The notes: generated by a model not told the origin, from the sequence alone. 64,000 nucleotides of DNA from Bartonella sp. A05 (GCF_026930145.1 NZ_JANHOJ010000004.1:1-64000); one strand, 5' to 3'. Counted from the stretch's first letter, positions 11,301 to 21,738 are shown. Numbers and translations are program-made.

Positions 11301-12542
11301 CATCGTATTAGCTATGGTGCACGTATCTTTGTTGATGATGGCGATATGGTAAAATGTGGTCAGCGTATTGCGGAATGGGATCCTTATACACGTCCAATTT
11401 TGACTGAGGTTGATGGTTATGTTGGTTTTGAAGATATGATTGATGGTTTATCAGTTACTGAGACAGCTGATGAATCTACAGGTATTACAAAACGTTTGGT
11501 GATCGATTGGCGTGCTAATCCACGGGGAGCTGATCTAAAACCAGCGATTGTTATTCACACAGACAAAGAGGGTGAGACCGTTGCCAAGTTGTACAAAGGC
11601 AGTGAAGCGCGTTACATGATGTCTGTGGATACTATTCTTTCCGTTGAGCCCGGTGCTTACGTTAAGGCGGGTGATGTTATTGCGCGCTTGCCAATGGAGA
11701 GCGCTAAGACCAAAGATATTACGGGCGGTTTGCCGCGTGTTGCTGAGCTTTTTGAAGCACGGCGTCCAAAGGATCATGCTATTATTGCTGAGATTAATGG
11801 TACAGTTCGATTTGGTCGTGGTTACAAGAATAAGCGCCGTATCATCATTGAACCGCATGATGAAACTCTCGAGCCAGTAGAATATCTCATTCCGAAAGGT
11901 AAGATGTTCCACTTTCAAGAGGGCGATCAGATTGAAAAAGGGGATTATATCCTTGATGGTAATCCAGCACCTCATGATATTTTGGCGATTAAAGGTGTTG
12001 AAGCTTTAGCTTCTTATCTTGTTAATGAAATTCAGGAAGTTTATCGTTTGCAGGGTGTTTTGATTAATGATAAGCACATTGAAGTGATTGTTCGTCAGAT
12101 GTTACAGAAGGTTGAAATTACTGAATCTGGGGATTCTGGTTATATTCCAGGTGACAATGTTGATCGCATTGAATTGGATGAAACGAATGATAATTTAATT
12201 GCAGAAGGTAAAAAACCTGCATCCGGTAATCCTATACTTCTGGGGATTACAAAGGCATCACTTCAGACGCCATCCTTTATCTCGGCCGCATCATTTCAGG
12301 AAACGACTCGGGTGCTTACTGAAGCAGCAGTTTCCGGAAAGATTGATACTTTGCAAGGGCTTAAGGAGAATGTTATTGTTGGCCGGCTTATTCCAGCGGG
12401 TACAGGTGGTACAATTGCTCAAATACGTCGTATTGCAACAATTCGTGACGATTTGATTTTGGATGAGCAACGCAAATCTAGCAATAATGAAACGGCTAAG
12501 GCGATGTTAGCGGATATGACAGCCGATGTAGCTGTTGAATAA
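8331..12542 (+). CDS. rpoC: DNA-directed RNA polymerase subunit beta'
   Basis: A 1403-residue beta' subunit of normal alphaproteobacterial length. I choose ATG 8331 (MNHEVMNLF) with AAGGAGA upstream, over the in-frame TTG at 8316. The N-terminal zinc site [19 protein letters not shown] is intact. The catalytic Mg-binding motif [15 protein letters not shown] is present. The second cysteine cluster ([16 protein letters not shown]) and the trigger-loop region ([19 protein letters not shown]) follow. The last gene of the rpoBC unit; a terminator follows. Confidence 0.98.
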   Translation: MNHEVMNLFNTQVPAQTFDSIRISIASPEKILSWSYGEIKKPETINYRTFKPERDGLFCARIFGPIKDYECLCGKYKRMKYKGIICEKCNVEVTLSRVRRERMGHIELAAPVAHIWFLKSLPGRISTLLDLTLKDIERVLYFENYIVTEPGLTSLKLHQLLSEEEYMLAVDEFGEDQFSAMIGAEAIYELLAGMELDKIAGGLRAELAETTSELKQKKLIKRLKIVENFLESGNKPEWMIMKTIPVIPPDLRPLVPLDGGRFATSDLNDLYRRVINRNNRLKRLIELRAPGIIVRNEKRMVQEAVDALFDNGRRGRVITGANKRPLKSLSDMLKGKQGRFRQNLLGKRVDYSGRSVIVTGPELKLHQCGLPKKMALELFKPFIYARLDAKGYSSTVKQAKKLVEKEHPEVWDILDEVIREHPVLLNRAPTLHRLGIQAFEPVLIEGKAIQLHPLVCTAFNADFDGDQMAVHVPLSLESQLEARVLMMSTNNILHPANGAPIIVPSQDMVLGLYYLSIVSEKEPGEGMAFADMGELHHALENKIVTLHTKIKGRFKNIDKDGKEVAKLYDTTPGRLIIGELLPKNPNIAFDIVNQEMTKKNISKMIDQVYRHCGQKETVIFCDRIMQLGFSHACRAGISFGKDDMVIPDSKSRLVAETEALAKEYEQQYNDGLITQGEKYNKVVDAWGKCTDRVADEMMKRIQAVEFDPKTGRQRQMNSIYMMSHSGARGSANQMRQLAGMRGLMAKPSGEIIETPIISNFKEGLTVNEYFNSTHGARKGLADTALKTANSGYLTRRLVDVAQDAIISAVDCGTVKGLTMQPIVDAGQIVASLGQRILGRTALVDILHPVSGEVILEGGAMIEEADVVKIEEAGIQSVQIRSALTCETRFGVCAKCYGRDLARGTPVNQGEAVGVIAAQSIGEPGTQLTMRTFHLGGTAQVVDSSYLEASYEGTVEIRNRNVVRNSEGHLVVMGRNVAVLIKDESGKERVVHRISYGARIFVDDGDMVKCGQRIAEWDPYTRPILTEVDGYVGFEDMIDGLSVTETADESTGITKRLVIDWRANPRGADLKPAIVIHTDKEGETVAKLYKGSEARYMMSVDTILSVEPGAYVKAGDVIARLPMESAKTKDITGGLPRVAELFEARRPKDHAIIAEINGTVRFGRGYKNKRRIIIEPHDETLEPVEYLIPKGKMFHFQEGDQIEKGDYILDGNPAPHDILAIKGVEALASYLVNEIQEVYRLQGVLINDKHIEVIVRQMLQKVEITESGDSGYIPGDNVDRIELDETNDNLIAEGKKPASGNPILLGITKASLQTPSFISAASFQETTRVLTEAAVSGKIDTLQGLKENVIVGRLIPAGTGGTIAQIRRIATIRDDLILDEQRKSSNNETAKAMLADMTADVAVE

Positions 12543-12568
12543 CTTTAATATACATTGAAAAGAAATAT

Positions 12569-12602
12569 AAAAACGTCTAAAGAATATTTGGGCGTTTTTT
12601 TT
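12569..12602 (+). terminator. Rho-independent terminator after rpoC
   Basis: The stem AAAACGTCTAAA / TTTGGGCGTTTT (two G-U pairs) with a short AT loop runs into a T run. It lies 27 bases after the rpoC stop and ends the rpo operon. Confidence 0.75.
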
Positions 12603-13181
12603 AGTTTTGGAATGCAGAAATAGAAAATTTTTTCTGATAAGTAATTATAAAGCCTATAAAGGCGATTATCGCTTTAAGTAATTTTTGTAATTAGTTCTAT
12701 TCGATAAAGAGCCAAAAGTATTCCAAAATGGTCCAGAAAATAATGAGTTTTCAGGTGGGTAATCTTTATTCGTTTTTAGCCAATGGCTATTGATAGAATC
12801 TATGCTCATTAAAGATCATGAAATGATCTTTTGTTTATACAAGAAATGTAAGTTTTACTAAGCGATCAAAGAAGTTTCATATAATATTTTTAAGACGGAT
12901 GAAATTCTTAGTCTGATAAATAAGGTGATATTTATCTTTAAGTTTCTGGGGTGGTTATTTAGTATTTTAAGAATAGGTAGTGATAATAATGATATGATTG
13001 TAGGAAATAATTCTTAAATTTAAAAAAAGAAAAAATATAAAATTGCGTAAACATTTTTAAAATGTCATCAATGATTATAATAAGAAAATTATATTAACAT
13101 AATTTTTTGAAAAAGATTTATCTTATTAAAGATAAATATATTTTATAATGTTTCTTTTTCTATAAAGAGAAAGTAAAAATA
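12603..13181 (+). other. AT-rich spacer without a recognisable gene
   Basis: There is no reading frame of useful length and no family motif in any frame. One perfect hairpin, AAAGATCAT / ATGATCTTT with a GAA loop (12811-12831), is followed by TTGTTT and could be a second terminator. The last 150 bases are extremely AT-rich and probably contain the promoter of the following gene. Confidence 0.5.
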
Positions 13182-13871
13182 ATGGCAGATTCTACCATTG
13201 ATATTTTTCAATCTATTCTATCAAGAAAGTCTATTCGAGCTTTTACTGATCAACAGGTTGAGCAGAAAACGATCGAGGAAATCTTAAAATTTGCAGCGCG
13301 GGCACCATCTGGAACAAATCTTCAGCCTTGGCAAGTGATTGTTTTGACAGGAGAAGTATTGCAGAAAGTAGGGCAGGAACTTTCACAACTTACGCTATTA
13401 GGTGTACAAGGAAAGCGTGAACACTCTTATTATCCACGTCAGTGGCGCGAACCTTATCTTTCTCGGCGTCGAAAAATTGGTTTAGATCTTTATAAGAGTC
13501 TTGGAATTCAGAAAGGCGAACAGGATAAAATGCTTCGCCAAAAGGCGCGAAATTTTTTATTTTATGGCGCACCTGTTGGCCTTTTGTTCACGATGGATAA
13601 CGATATGGAAATTGGTAGCTGGCTTGATTTGGGCATGTTTATGCAAACCTTTATGTTAGCTGCGCGTGGATTTGGATTAGATACGTGTCCCCAAGCTGCT
13701 TTTGCGGATTATCATGAGCAAATACGGACGCTTTTATCCGTACCTTCTGAACGGCATATTATCTGTGGTATGGCACTTGGTTATCGTGATATGTCTGCTC
13801 CAGAAAATAATTTTGAGACTGAACGAGAACCAATTAAAAATTTTGTGCGTTTTGTGAAGTCATGCTCCTAA
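13182..13871 (+). CDS. Nitroreductase family protein
   Basis: A 229-residue FMN-dependent oxidoreductase-like protein. The N-terminal phosphate/FMN-binding element is SRKSIRAFTDQQV. ARAPSGTNLQPWQVIV follows at about 38-53. The central MFMQTFMLAARGFGLDTCPQAAF and the C-terminal ICGMALGYRD are the usual flavin-contacting regions. Such enzymes reduce nitro-compounds or quinones with NAD(P)H, but the physiological substrate cannot be read from sequence. It stands alone with its own AT-rich upstream region. Confidence 0.88.
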   Translation: MADSTIDIFQSILSRKSIRAFTDQQVEQKTIEEILKFAARAPSGTNLQPWQVIVLTGEVLQKVGQELSQLTLLGVQGKREHSYYPRQWREPYLSRRRKIGLDLYKSLGIQKGEQDKMLRQKARNFLFYGAPVGLLFTMDNDMEIGSWLDLGMFMQTFMLAARGFGLDTCPQAAFADYHEQIRTLLSVPSERHIICGMALGYRDMSAPENNFETEREPIKNFVRFVKSCS

Positions 13872-14040
13872 ACTATTTTTGTCATTTGCGTGTACATTTT
13901 CAAAAATTCGAAGCATTATAAAAAATATTTTAGTGGGAATCTATCATTTTTATTGGATTTTGTATTGTATATTGATACTTAATGCAAGTAGCTAAAGTAA
14001 AGATCATCGTGGATTATTGTTGGTACTTAAAAGGTTGAGC

Positions 14041-14136
14041 ATGGAAGAGACTACAGAAAGAAACTGTTGGGTAGTGGCAAGACGAGCTACATTCGTATTT
14101 ATTGCTGTTATTTTTTTAGCTTATCTTGTGGTATGA
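14041..14136 (+). CDS. Possible 31-residue membrane peptide
   Basis: A short open frame from ATG 14041 to TGA 14136 has AAAGGTTG upstream. The product begins METTER-like (MEETTERNCW) with a polar, charged N-terminus, followed by one strongly hydrophobic stretch (FVFIAVIFLAYLVV). This is the layout of a single-pass micropeptide. It could equally be a chance frame or a gene remnant upstream of sdaA. I do not recognise it. Confidence 0.25.
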   Translation: MEETTERNCWVVARRATFVFIAVIFLAYLVV

Positions 14137-14196
14137 TTTTAAGCGAGACAAAGACAATGCAACATTATACTCGAGATCAATTGAGTTTTGGGGTGA

Positions 14197-15597
14197 GTGG
14201 TGTTTTTATCTGTCTTTGAACTTTTTAAAATAGGTATTGGTCCCTCCAGTTCGCATACAATGGGTCCGATGACGGCTGCTAATATGTTTTTGCAAGAGAT
14301 TTTAACGCAAAATTCTTTTTTGCAGTCTTCTAGGAGGATTTCTCATATCCGTGTTTATCTTCATGGTTCATTGGCTTTTACAGGAGTTGGCCATGCTACG
14401 GATCGTGCTGTTGTGTTAGGACTTTTGGGAGAAAAAGCTTCCACTGTTGATCCTGATCGCATGGAATTTTTTTTAGAACAGGTTGAACGAGAGAAAAAAG
14501 TGCAACCAGAAGGACATCCCGCTTATCAGTTTGATCTACAAAATGATCTTGTTTTCGAACGAAAACAAGCTTTGCCTGGTCATGCGAATGGTCTCGCTTT
14601 TGAGGGGCTTGACGCTGATGGAAATGTTCTCTTGCGGCGGGTTTATTATTCCATCGGTGGCGGTTTTGTTGTAACTGAGGATGAATTAAACTGTGTGGAT
14701 TATAACACAAAATTGGAGATATCTCAGGTACCATATCCATTTGATTCTGCAAATGAAATGTTATCAATGGCAGCAAATTCAGGCCTTTCGATTGCTGAAA
14801 TGAAGCGTATTAATGAAGAAACAAAGATGGAGCGTGCGACTCTTAACACTGGGCTTGATGAAATTTTTTTGGCTATGACTAATTGCATTGATAGAGGACT
14901 TTCACAAGAAGGTGAATTACCGGGAGGATTGTGTATTCCAAGACGTGCTAAAAAGTTGCATGATAAGCTTTTGGAAGATCGGAAAAAAAATCGCAACCAT
15001 CCACTTTGGGCAAATGATTGGCTTTCTGTATATGCCATGGCCGTGAATGAGGAAAATGCAGCTGGTGGTCGTGTTGTCACTGCACCAACGAATGGTGCAG
15101 CTGGTGTTGTGCCTGCCGTTTTACGTTATTATCTCAAATTTAATGATGGTTCAGATCGGGAAGGAATACATAATTTTTTGTTGACGGCAGCAGCCATTGG
15201 TGGTGTCATTAAACACAATGCTTCTATTTCTGGTGCGGAAGTCGGTTGTCAAGGCGAAGTTGGAGCAGCATCTTCTATGGCTGCTGCAGGATTGACTGCA
15301 GCATTAGGCGGAACGCCTGCTCAAATTGAAAATGCTGCAGAAATTGCTCTTGAGCATCATTTGGGAATGACATGCGATCCAGTTGCGGGTCTTGTGCAGG
15401 TTCCTTGTATTGAACGTAACGCAATGGGTGCTGTTAAGGCTGTAACGGCTTCTTCTCTCGCTTTACATGCTAATGGGACTCATTTTGTTTCCCTCGATGC
15501 TTGTATTGAAACGATGCGTCAGACGGGGCATGATATGAGTGAACGCTATAAAGAGACAAGTAAAGCTGGTCTTGCACTTAACGCGATATCTTGTTAG
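14197..15597 (+). CDS. sdaA: L-serine dehydratase (L-serine ammonia-lyase)
   Basis: A 466-residue single-chain bacterial L-serine dehydratase, an iron-sulfur enzyme that converts L-serine to pyruvate and ammonia. The N-terminal beta domain starts FLSVFELFKIGIGPSSSHTMGPM. The alpha domain contains APTNGAAGVVPAVLRYY and the cysteine-bearing segments GAEVGCQGEVGAASSMAAAG and EHHLGMTCDPVAGLVQVPCIERN. These three cysteine sites are expected for the [4Fe-4S] cluster. The start is GTG 14197, or the next codon GTG 14200. It would feed amino-acid-derived carbon into pyruvate. Confidence 0.95.
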   Translation: MVFLSVFELFKIGIGPSSSHTMGPMTAANMFLQEILTQNSFLQSSRRISHIRVYLHGSLAFTGVGHATDRAVVLGLLGEKASTVDPDRMEFFLEQVEREKKVQPEGHPAYQFDLQNDLVFERKQALPGHANGLAFEGLDADGNVLLRRVYYSIGGGFVVTEDELNCVDYNTKLEISQVPYPFDSANEMLSMAANSGLSIAEMKRINEETKMERATLNTGLDEIFLAMTNCIDRGLSQEGELPGGLCIPRRAKKLHDKLLEDRKKNRNHPLWANDWLSVYAMAVNEENAAGGRVVTAPTNGAAGVVPAVLRYYLKFNDGSDREGIHNFLLTAAAIGGVIKHNASISGAEVGCQGEVGAASSMAAAGLTAALGGTPAQIENAAEIALEHHLGMTCDPVAGLVQVPCIERNAMGAVKAVTASSLALHANGTHFVSLDACIETMRQTGHDMSERYKETSKAGLALNAISC

Positions 15598-16079
15598 GTT
15601 ATAGTAATAATGCCCTATATCGAGTAAAATTTATATTGAAGTTTGCCAATAGAAGCGTTATCTTCTCAAGTTATTCTGCGTGTTGGTGAAGCCGAGAAAA
15701 AATGAACAAAAACGCATAATGTATTATATATTTATGAAGAGATTCATGCGTTATTGGAAAAGAAGTCTTTTTCAAGAAGTGTTTATGATAATATCCAATG
15801 CGGGCAGAAACATGAGGTAGGTATTTGCTATTTTATTATGACAAATGATATAATAAGGCACGCTTTGATATTAAATTCCAACTTGGCTCAATTTTCAATA
15901 TATTTCTTAAGGGTGATTCTATTTAAAATCTGAAATACATTATCAACGGAAGATCAAAATTCGTGATAAATTTTTCTAAATTAAAAACAAAAACTCATCT
16001 GCTTGGGGTTTCTTTAAGAACTATGTCATGAGTAAATGTTATTTATTCATAAATTTTTTTTGTAAAAAGTGATTATAGA
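15598..16079 (+). other. Gene-free stretch with a possible unidentified gene remnant
   Basis: No intact frame is present. On the plus strand around 15690-15900 a protein-like reading is visible across stops and frame changes (IYEEIHALLEKKSFSRSVYD, then HEVGICYFIMTNDIIRHALI). I could not assign it to a family. It looks like a decaying gene rather than random spacer, but this is a judgement by eye. Confidence 0.3.
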
Positions 16080-16358
16080 TTAGATATTTGTAGCTCCCAG
16101 ACGAATTTTAACGGGTACACTGCCAGTTTGGCTTGCAACACGTAAATGAATGCGTACAAAAGGCACAGTTGATCGGCGATTTCGAGTTGCTTGGCACATA
16201 AAAAGGCTAAAAAGTGAATGCGCACTTAGCATGGTTGGGGTGTGTTTCAAATTAGCAAGTTTGGTTGCTGCATCGTGAAGAGAACGTAATGAAAGTAAAG
16301 AAGCTTTCTTTAATAATTCTTCCTGTTCAGGTGATGTAGCAATAACATCATGTGTCAT
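16080..16358 (-). CDS. Hypothetical protein, 92 residues
   Basis: The product starts MTHDVIATSPEQEELL and continues with an amphipathic, helix-rich segment (KKASLLSLRSLHDAATKLAN). The second half is basic (CQATRNRRSTVPFVRIHLRV). There is no signal peptide or membrane segment, and I recognise no family. It lies 32 bases downstream of the carboxypeptidase gene on the same strand, so it may be co-transcribed with it. The length and distinct composition suggest a real gene. Confidence 0.5.
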   Translation of the reverse strand: MTHDVIATSPEQEELLKKASLLSLRSLHDAATKLANLKHTPTMLSAHSLFSLFMCQATRNRRSTVPFVRIHLRVASQTGSVPVKIRLGATNI

Positions 16359-16390
16359 GGTATTGTCCTTAACGCAGAATCGAAGATTTT

Positions 16391-17740
16391 TTAATAAGCT
16401 ATAGTATAGCAGTTAAAATTTGCTTTCTTTAAACTAGAACAAGCATGAGATGCAGCTTTTTTTGATTGAAAGCCAATAAACCGAGCACGGTAGTAACGAT
16501 TTCCATTTTTTTCAAATAGTTGCATATGTGGTGATGCATGTTGTAAAGCTGAACGTGCTGCATTTTTTGCTTTTAAAAGTGTATCTTTTGCTTGTCTTTT
16601 ATTAGGGAGCGAACCAATTTGAATAGCCCACCCACTGTTTGTTGATAAAGAGGCTGCGATGATTTTATCAGATTCAACAGACGTAACTTTGTTAGGGTTA
16701 GGGATTGGTATAATTGCTTGGTTTACAGCTGCTATTGCGGTATTAAAATTATTAGGCTGTTCTGCAAGTGCTGTTAAAAGAGTAGAAATTTCATCGTCAA
16801 AATTTGCTGAATCTGCTTTAGCGATAGGTATAGGAACAGCTGCACCAGTGGGTAAATTGTAGACTGCGTTAGCGATTAAACGTTCAGGAGCTTTTTTACG
16901 ACTTGCTTTTGGTAAATACTGATTTAATAAGCTAGCCATATGGATATCCCGTTCGGTAGACGATTTTCCCCCCATAACAACAGCAACGATAGAGCGTCCT
17001 TCTACACGCATTGATGTAGCTAAATTAGATCCTGATATTTGTGTGTAACCTGTTTTAATTCCATCAACACCTTTCATTGTTCTGACTAATTTATTGTGGC
17101 TGTTAATTGTTTGTCCGCGGAAAATGAAGCTTGTTGTTTTAAACAGTTTATATTTTTGCGGAAAATGTTGGCGTAGGGCTAATGCCAAAATGGCTATATC
17201 TTGCGCTGTAGAATAATTTTGTAGATCTGGAAGACCTGAAGCGTTAGAAAAACGAGTATTTTTCATGCCAAGTTGACGAGCTTTTACCGTCATCATTCGA
17301 GCAAAGTTTTGTTCACTTCCGCCGAGATATTCAGCAATAGCAACAGCAACATCATTTGCTGATCTTGTTATAAGAGCTTTGGCAGCTGCTTCTGCAGGAA
17401 TTGTGTTACCTGCTTGAATACCGATTTTTGTTGGTGGGCGTGTTGCTGCGTAGCTTGAGATAGGGATTGGCATATTGGGCGTCACACGACGTGCTTGCAT
17501 AGCTTCAAAGAAGAGGTACAACGTCATCATTTTTGTTAGAGAAGCTGGATAACGTTTCATAGTTGCGTTAGCTTGGAATAAAGTTTTTCCTGTATTTGCA
17601 TCTATAACAACAGCCGCGTATTTATCTGGGTAAACTCCTTTAGGGGCTGCAGTTCCCAAAGAGCAAGAAAGAGCTAAAACAATAAGAGTAATAGCCATTT
17701 TTTCACACAAATGCGCAATTTTTCGACAGTTCATATACAC
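16391..17740 (-). CDS. D-alanyl-D-alanine carboxypeptidase with SPOR domain
   Basis: A 449-residue penicillin-binding protein of the DacA (S11) family. An N-terminal signal peptide (MAITLIVLALSCSLGTAAP) exports it. All three active-site motifs are intact: SLTK at 67-70, SAN at 127-129 and KTG at 229-231. A long linker follows, then a C-terminal SPOR domain (GWAIQIGSLPNKRQAKD onward, about residues 370-449) of the type that binds denuded peptidoglycan at division sites. It trims stem peptides in the periplasm. Its preservation implies that peptidoglycan is still made, which matters because uppS in this window is broken. Confidence 0.93.
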   Translation of the reverse strand: MYMNCRKIAHLCEKMAITLIVLALSCSLGTAAPKGVYPDKYAAVVIDANTGKTLFQANATMKRYPASLTKMMTLYLFFEAMQARRVTPNMPIPISSYAATRPPTKIGIQAGNTIPAEAAAKALITRSANDVAVAIAEYLGGSEQNFARMMTVKARQLGMKNTRFSNASGLPDLQNYSTAQDIAILALALRQHFPQKYKLFKTTSFIFRGQTINSHNKLVRTMKGVDGIKTGYTQISGSNLATSMRVEGRSIVAVVMGGKSSTERDIHMASLLNQYLPKASRKKAPERLIANAVYNLPTGAAVPIPIAKADSANFDDEISTLLTALAEQPNNFNTAIAAVNQAIIPIPNPNKVTSVESDKIIAASLSTNSGWAIQIGSLPNKRQAKDTLLKAKNAARSALQHASPHMQLFEKNGNRYYRARFIGFQSKKAASHACSSLKKANFNCYTIAY

Positions 17741-18009
17741 TTGAATATCCTATTTACACGAAATGTCCGTCAATATCTCTCTCGTTACGGTTGCTTTAAG
17801 TAGTTTAGACGAATGATGTTACTAATTTGTTTATAAAATCATGTTGTGAGCAGCTATATTTGATTTAAATTAAGCGTCAAAGAAGTTTTCTTATTCCACA
17901 TACAATCAACTATTGCAATGATTATGAAAGAACTTAAGATTAATGAAAAGAATATTGCATGGAAAGTTATAATGATGCAAAAGTTGGTTACGAGTTCTAT
18001 ACCCCATAT

Positions 18010-18335
18010 ATGCATAATGAAAATAGCAAGAATTGGGCTAAAGAGAGGCATGACGATGCGCTTATTATTCCCAAAGTTAAAAAGCTTAAGTTATATTGTG
18101 TTCTTTTACTGAACAATGATTATACGCCTAGGATTTTGTTGCTTTTGTTTTAAAAGAGCTTTTTTTAAAAAAATCGAAGAAGCGATGCAAATTATGTTAA
18201 ATGTTTATCAGAATGAGGTAGGTGAATGTGGTGTTTATATTTAATGAAGTAGCTGAGCTGAAAATTTTACAAGTTATGGAGTGTGCACGCAAAAATGAAC
18301 ATCCGTTACAATGTGTGTGGAGTAGAAATGAGGAA
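18010..18335 (+). pseudogene. clpS: Broken clpS (N-degron adaptor for ClpAP)
   Basis: Directly upstream of clpA, where clpS normally lies, ClpS motifs appear in several frames. KLKLYCVLLLNNDYTPR (about 18085-18132) corresponds to the usual LYRVLLLNDDYTPMEFV. After a frame change comes FKKIEEAMQIMLNVYQNEVG and GECGVYI followed by a stop at 18241. Then FNEVAELKILQVMECARKNE and HPLQCV lead up to the clpA start. At least one frameshift and an in-frame stop interrupt it. ClpS delivers N-end-rule substrates to ClpA, so that branch is probably lost. Confidence 0.88.
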
Positions 18336-18337
18336 TT

Positions 18338-20689
18338 ATGCCATCTTTTACGCCTAGTCTTGAAAAGGTTTTGCATCGTGCATTAACAATTGCTACTCAA
18401 GCGCAGCATGAATATGCGACATTAGAGCATCTTTTACTTGCCTTGTTGGATGATGCCGATGCAAGTTCAGTGATTCATGCCTGTCAGGTAGATTTGGAAG
18501 AATTACGAGAGCGTTTAACCAATTATATCCAATCAGAATTAAATACACAAATTAGAACTGGTGAGGATACGAAACCGACAGCGTTTTTTCAGCGTGTTAT
18601 TCAACGTGCAATAATTTATGCTCAATCAGCTGGAAAAGACGAAGTATCAGGAGCAAACATTCTTGTTGCGATTTTTTCTGAACGTGAAAGTTATGCAGCA
18701 TATTTCCTTCAAGAGATGGGGATGACACGCTATGACGCTGTGCGGTTCATTTCACACGGTATCGTACGTGATGATGAGTTATCTCAGTTTCTGGAAGATC
18801 TTGAAGAGCAATTAGGTCAACATGTTTCAAATCATAGTGAACGTGTGACAAGTGCGCTTGCTGCTTATTGTGTTGATCTGAATAGCAAGGCACGTAGTGG
18901 AAAAATTGATGTATTAATTGGCCGCGATGTGGAAATTTCACGTGTGGTACAGATTTTATGTCGGAGGTCAAAAAATAATCCACTTTTGGTTGGAGATCCT
19001 GGGGTTGGAAAAACAGCTATAATTGAAGGTTTGGCTAAACGCATTGTTGATGGGCAGGTTCCAGAAGTTTTATCAAATGCAATAATATTTTCTCTTGATA
19101 TGGGAGCACTTGTCGCTGGAACCCGCTACCGTGGTGATTTTGAAGAGCGGCTGAAGCAAGTTATTAAAGAATTTGAGCAATATCCTGATGCTGTTTTATT
19201 TATTGATGAAATTCATACATTGATTGGAGCGGGGGCTACATCGGGTGGCAATATGGATGCAGCGAATCTTTTAAAACCTGCGTTTTCATCAGGAGCTATT
19301 CGGTGTATTGGTTCAACGAGTTATAGAGAATATCGCAAGATTTTTGAACAAGATCATGCTTTGGAACGCCGTTTTCAGAAGATTGATATTAATGAGCCAT
19401 CTGTTGCCGATGCGATTAAAATTTTAAAAGGATTGAAACCTTATTTTGAAGATTTTCATCAAATTAAATATACTGATGAAGCAATAAAGGCATCAGTAGA
19501 GTTATCTTCGCGTTATATTGCCGCCCGCCGGTTGCCGGATAAGGCAATTGATGTTGTGGATGAAAGTGGTGCAGCGCAGATGCTATTGCCCAAAAAACAG
19601 CGAAAAAAGAGCATAGGTGTCAAAGAAATCGAAGCTACCATTGCAACTATGGCAAGGATTCCTTCAAAAACAGTCTCTGGCGATGACAAAAAGATGCTTG
19701 GCAATCTGGAGAAAGAGCTCAAGCGTGTTGTATATGGGCAAGATCAAGCTATTGCAGCATTGGCATCGTCGATTAAACTCGCACGAGCAGGATTGCGTGA
19801 ATCAGATAAGCCAATAGGGAGTTATTTATTTTCGGGACCAACTGGTGTTGGAAAAACTGAAGTAGCAAAACAACTCGCATCTTCTTTGGGTATTGAACTG
19901 CTCCGTTTTGATATGTCAGAATATATGGAACGACATACGGTGGCGCGTTTGATAGGGGCTCCTCCAGGTTATGTAGGCTTTGATCAGGGTGGTCTTCTCA
20001 CAGATGCTGTTGATCAAAAGCCTCATTCGATTGTGTTATTAGATGAGATTGAGAAAGCTCACCCAGAGTTGTTTAATATTTTATTACAGGTGATGGATTA
20101 CGGTAAATTAACCGATCATAATGGCAAGAAAATTGATTTCTGCAATACCATTTTAATTATGACAACCAATGCTGGTGCTGCAGATGCAGCAAAGCCGGCG
20201 ATGGGCTTTGGTAGAATGCATCGCAATAGTGAAGATATAGAAGTAATTAATCGGTTATTTACACCAGAATTCCGTAATCGGTTAGATGCTATCATTCCGT
20301 TTGCGCATTTGTCTCAGTTAATAATCCGTCAGATTGTACAAAAGTTTATTTTTCAGCTTGAAGCACAACTGATTGATCAAGGAATCAGTTTTGAATTAAG
20401 CACTTCCGCGATGGTATGGCTTGCCAAAAAAGGATATGATTTTCAGATGGGGGCACGTCCATTAGGGCGTTTAATACAAGAACAGATTAAAAAGCCGTTA
20501 GCTGATGAAATTTTATTTGGAAAGTTGCGTAATGGTGGCATGGTTCGTGTATTGATGCACGAACCAAATGGGGAAAGAGAGGGGTTGCAGTTAGAAATAT
20601 CATCTTCCAATATGTCTCCTCGTTCAAAGGAGAGTAAAGATAAGAGTTGTATAAAAAAATCTACGAGGAAAAAAACATCTGCTTCTTAA
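18338..20689 (+). CDS. clpA: ATP-dependent Clp protease ATP-binding subunit ClpA
   Basis: A 783-residue AAA+ unfoldase. The N-domain ([20 protein letters not shown]) is followed by the first AAA module with Walker [11 protein letters not shown] and Walker [15 protein letters not shown]. The second module has [15 protein letters not shown] and [20 protein letters not shown]. It feeds unfolded substrates to ClpP. The C-terminal tail is lysine/serine-rich ([20 protein letters not shown]). Start ATG 18338 has GAGGAATT upstream. It is intact although clpS just before it is broken, so its remaining substrates must be recognised without that adaptor. Confidence 0.96.
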   Translation: MPSFTPSLEKVLHRALTIATQAQHEYATLEHLLLALLDDADASSVIHACQVDLEELRERLTNYIQSELNTQIRTGEDTKPTAFFQRVIQRAIIYAQSAGKDEVSGANILVAIFSERESYAAYFLQEMGMTRYDAVRFISHGIVRDDELSQFLEDLEEQLGQHVSNHSERVTSALAAYCVDLNSKARSGKIDVLIGRDVEISRVVQILCRRSKNNPLLVGDPGVGKTAIIEGLAKRIVDGQVPEVLSNAIIFSLDMGALVAGTRYRGDFEERLKQVIKEFEQYPDAVLFIDEIHTLIGAGATSGGNMDAANLLKPAFSSGAIRCIGSTSYREYRKIFEQDHALERRFQKIDINEPSVADAIKILKGLKPYFEDFHQIKYTDEAIKASVELSSRYIAARRLPDKAIDVVDESGAAQMLLPKKQRKKSIGVKEIEATIATMARIPSKTVSGDDKKMLGNLEKELKRVVYGQDQAIAALASSIKLARAGLRESDKPIGSYLFSGPTGVGKTEVAKQLASSLGIELLRFDMSEYMERHTVARLIGAPPGYVGFDQGGLLTDAVDQKPHSIVLLDEIEKAHPELFNILLQVMDYGKLTDHNGKKIDFCNTILIMTTNAGAADAAKPAMGFGRMHRNSEDIEVINRLFTPEFRNRLDAIIPFAHLSQLIIRQIVQKFIFQLEAQLIDQGISFELSTSAMVWLAKKGYDFQMGARPLGRLIQEQIKKPLADEILFGKLRNGGMVRVLMHEPNGEREGLQLEISSSNMSPRSKESKDKSCIKKSTRKKTSAS

Positions 20690-20696
20690 GAGAGTT

Positions 20697-21119
20697 CTAA
20701 AGAGCCTCTCGGATTCTTTTTGCATTTTCTTCGAGGATTTCCATAGGCGCAATAACATCATTATGAGCAGTAAGTTCTATCCCTTCCATACGAGGTATAA
20801 TATGGAAATGGAGGTGGTAAACAGTTTGTTTGCTCGCTGCTTCATTCAATTGCATAATTGTTATACCATCTGCTTGAAAGGCTTTTTTAACAGCATTGGC
20901 GAGCTTTTGGACGGCTTTAATAACAGGAAACAATGTTTCGGTATTTGCATCCAATAAATTTCTAGAAGCCTTTCGGGGAATAACGAGCGTATGCCCCGGT
21001 GCTTGTGGCATAATATCCATAAATGCAATGACATCGTCGTCTTCGTAGACGCGAACAGAAGGAATTTCATTGCGAATCAATTTAGCAAAGATATTATTGT
21101 TATCATAAGCTTGTTTCAT
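20697..21119 (-). CDS. HIT-family protein (histidine triad nucleotide hydrolase)
   Basis: A 140-residue protein with the HIT signature YHLHFHIIPR near the C-terminal third. The N-terminal half has IFAKLIRNEIPSVRVYEDDD and FMDIMPQAPGHTLVIPRK, both typical of the HinT/Fhit-like branch. Such proteins hydrolyse nucleoside phosphoramidates or dinucleotides. The frame is open upstream to 21236, but ATG 21119 (MKQAYDNNN) fits the family and has AGAG upstream. It converges on clpA with a seven-base gap. Confidence 0.93.
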   Translation of the reverse strand: MKQAYDNNNIFAKLIRNEIPSVRVYEDDDVIAFMDIMPQAPGHTLVIPRKASRNLLDANTETLFPVIKAVQKLANAVKKAFQADGITIMQLNEAASKQTVYHLHFHIIPRMEGIELTAHNDVIAPMEILEENAKRIREAL

Positions 21120-21276
21120 AAAGTATTCTCTTTTAGCAGTGCTCGTTGAGGAACAGAAACGATATACAATTCTCAACCTTAGAGCAGATAATGTAAATCT
21201 GCTTGAAACATTAGCCAAACAAAGCGTTTTTAACATTTCATTTTTGTTTTGTCTAGGCTATGGTGTTTATGAAGTA

Positions 21277-21738
21277 TTAGATTTCTATAATGGCTTCAAC
21301 TTCTACAGGAACATTCATAGGAAGAGCGGCGACACCAATAGCAGAGCGGGCATGCTTGCCGATTTCACCGAGGATGTTGATAAATAAATCAGAAGCTCCA
21401 TTGGCAATGAGAGGAATATCAGTAAAGTTAGGATCTACGGCAACAAAAGTGGTAATTTTTATCACTCGCTTTATTTTATTTAAATCGCCAATGGCTGCTT
21501 TTGTTTGAGCCAGAATATTGAGAGCACACATTTCAGCTGACTTTTTTGCTTGTTCGGTGCTAACGGTTGCACCAACCTTTCCAATTGCTACGGGTTTTCC
21601 GTTGGAAAGCGGTAGCTGACCAGAGATAAAAAGTTGGTTACCATGTATTGATGTAGTCATATAATTTGCAATGGGTTGAGAGGCATCAGGAATAGTGATT
21701 CCTAGTTTTTTAAGACGCTTTTCTATTGAGTCGGTCAT
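21277..21738 (-). CDS. RidA/YjgF-family protein
   Basis: A 153-residue protein of the Rid family (trimeric 2-iminobutanoate/2-iminopropanoate deaminases). Visible landmarks are LFISGQLPLSNGKPVAIGKVG, EQAKKSAEMCALNILAQ, and the C-terminal HARSAIGVAALPMNVPVEVEA. The arginine of HARSAIGV matches the usual catalytic position. It belongs to the longer branch with an N-terminal extension (RLKKLGITIPDASQPIANY). Active forms clear reactive enamines made by PLP enzymes. Iron-sulfur serine dehydratase also releases aminoacrylate, so a link with sdaA is conceivable but speculative. Confidence 0.9.
   Translation of the reverse strand: MTDSIEKRLKKLGITIPDASQPIANYMTTSIHGNQLFISGQLPLSNGKPVAIGKVGATVSTEQAKKSAEMCALNILAQTKAAIGDLNKIKRVIKITTFVAVDPNFTDIPLIANGASDLFINILGEIGKHARSAIGVAALPMNVPVEVEAIIEI

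Noticed and set aside
17918..18153. Two overlapping 64-codon frames upstream of clpA
   Set aside because: One carries the ClpS motif LLLNNDYTP and is a fragment of the broken clpS; the other is its out-of-frame shadow.
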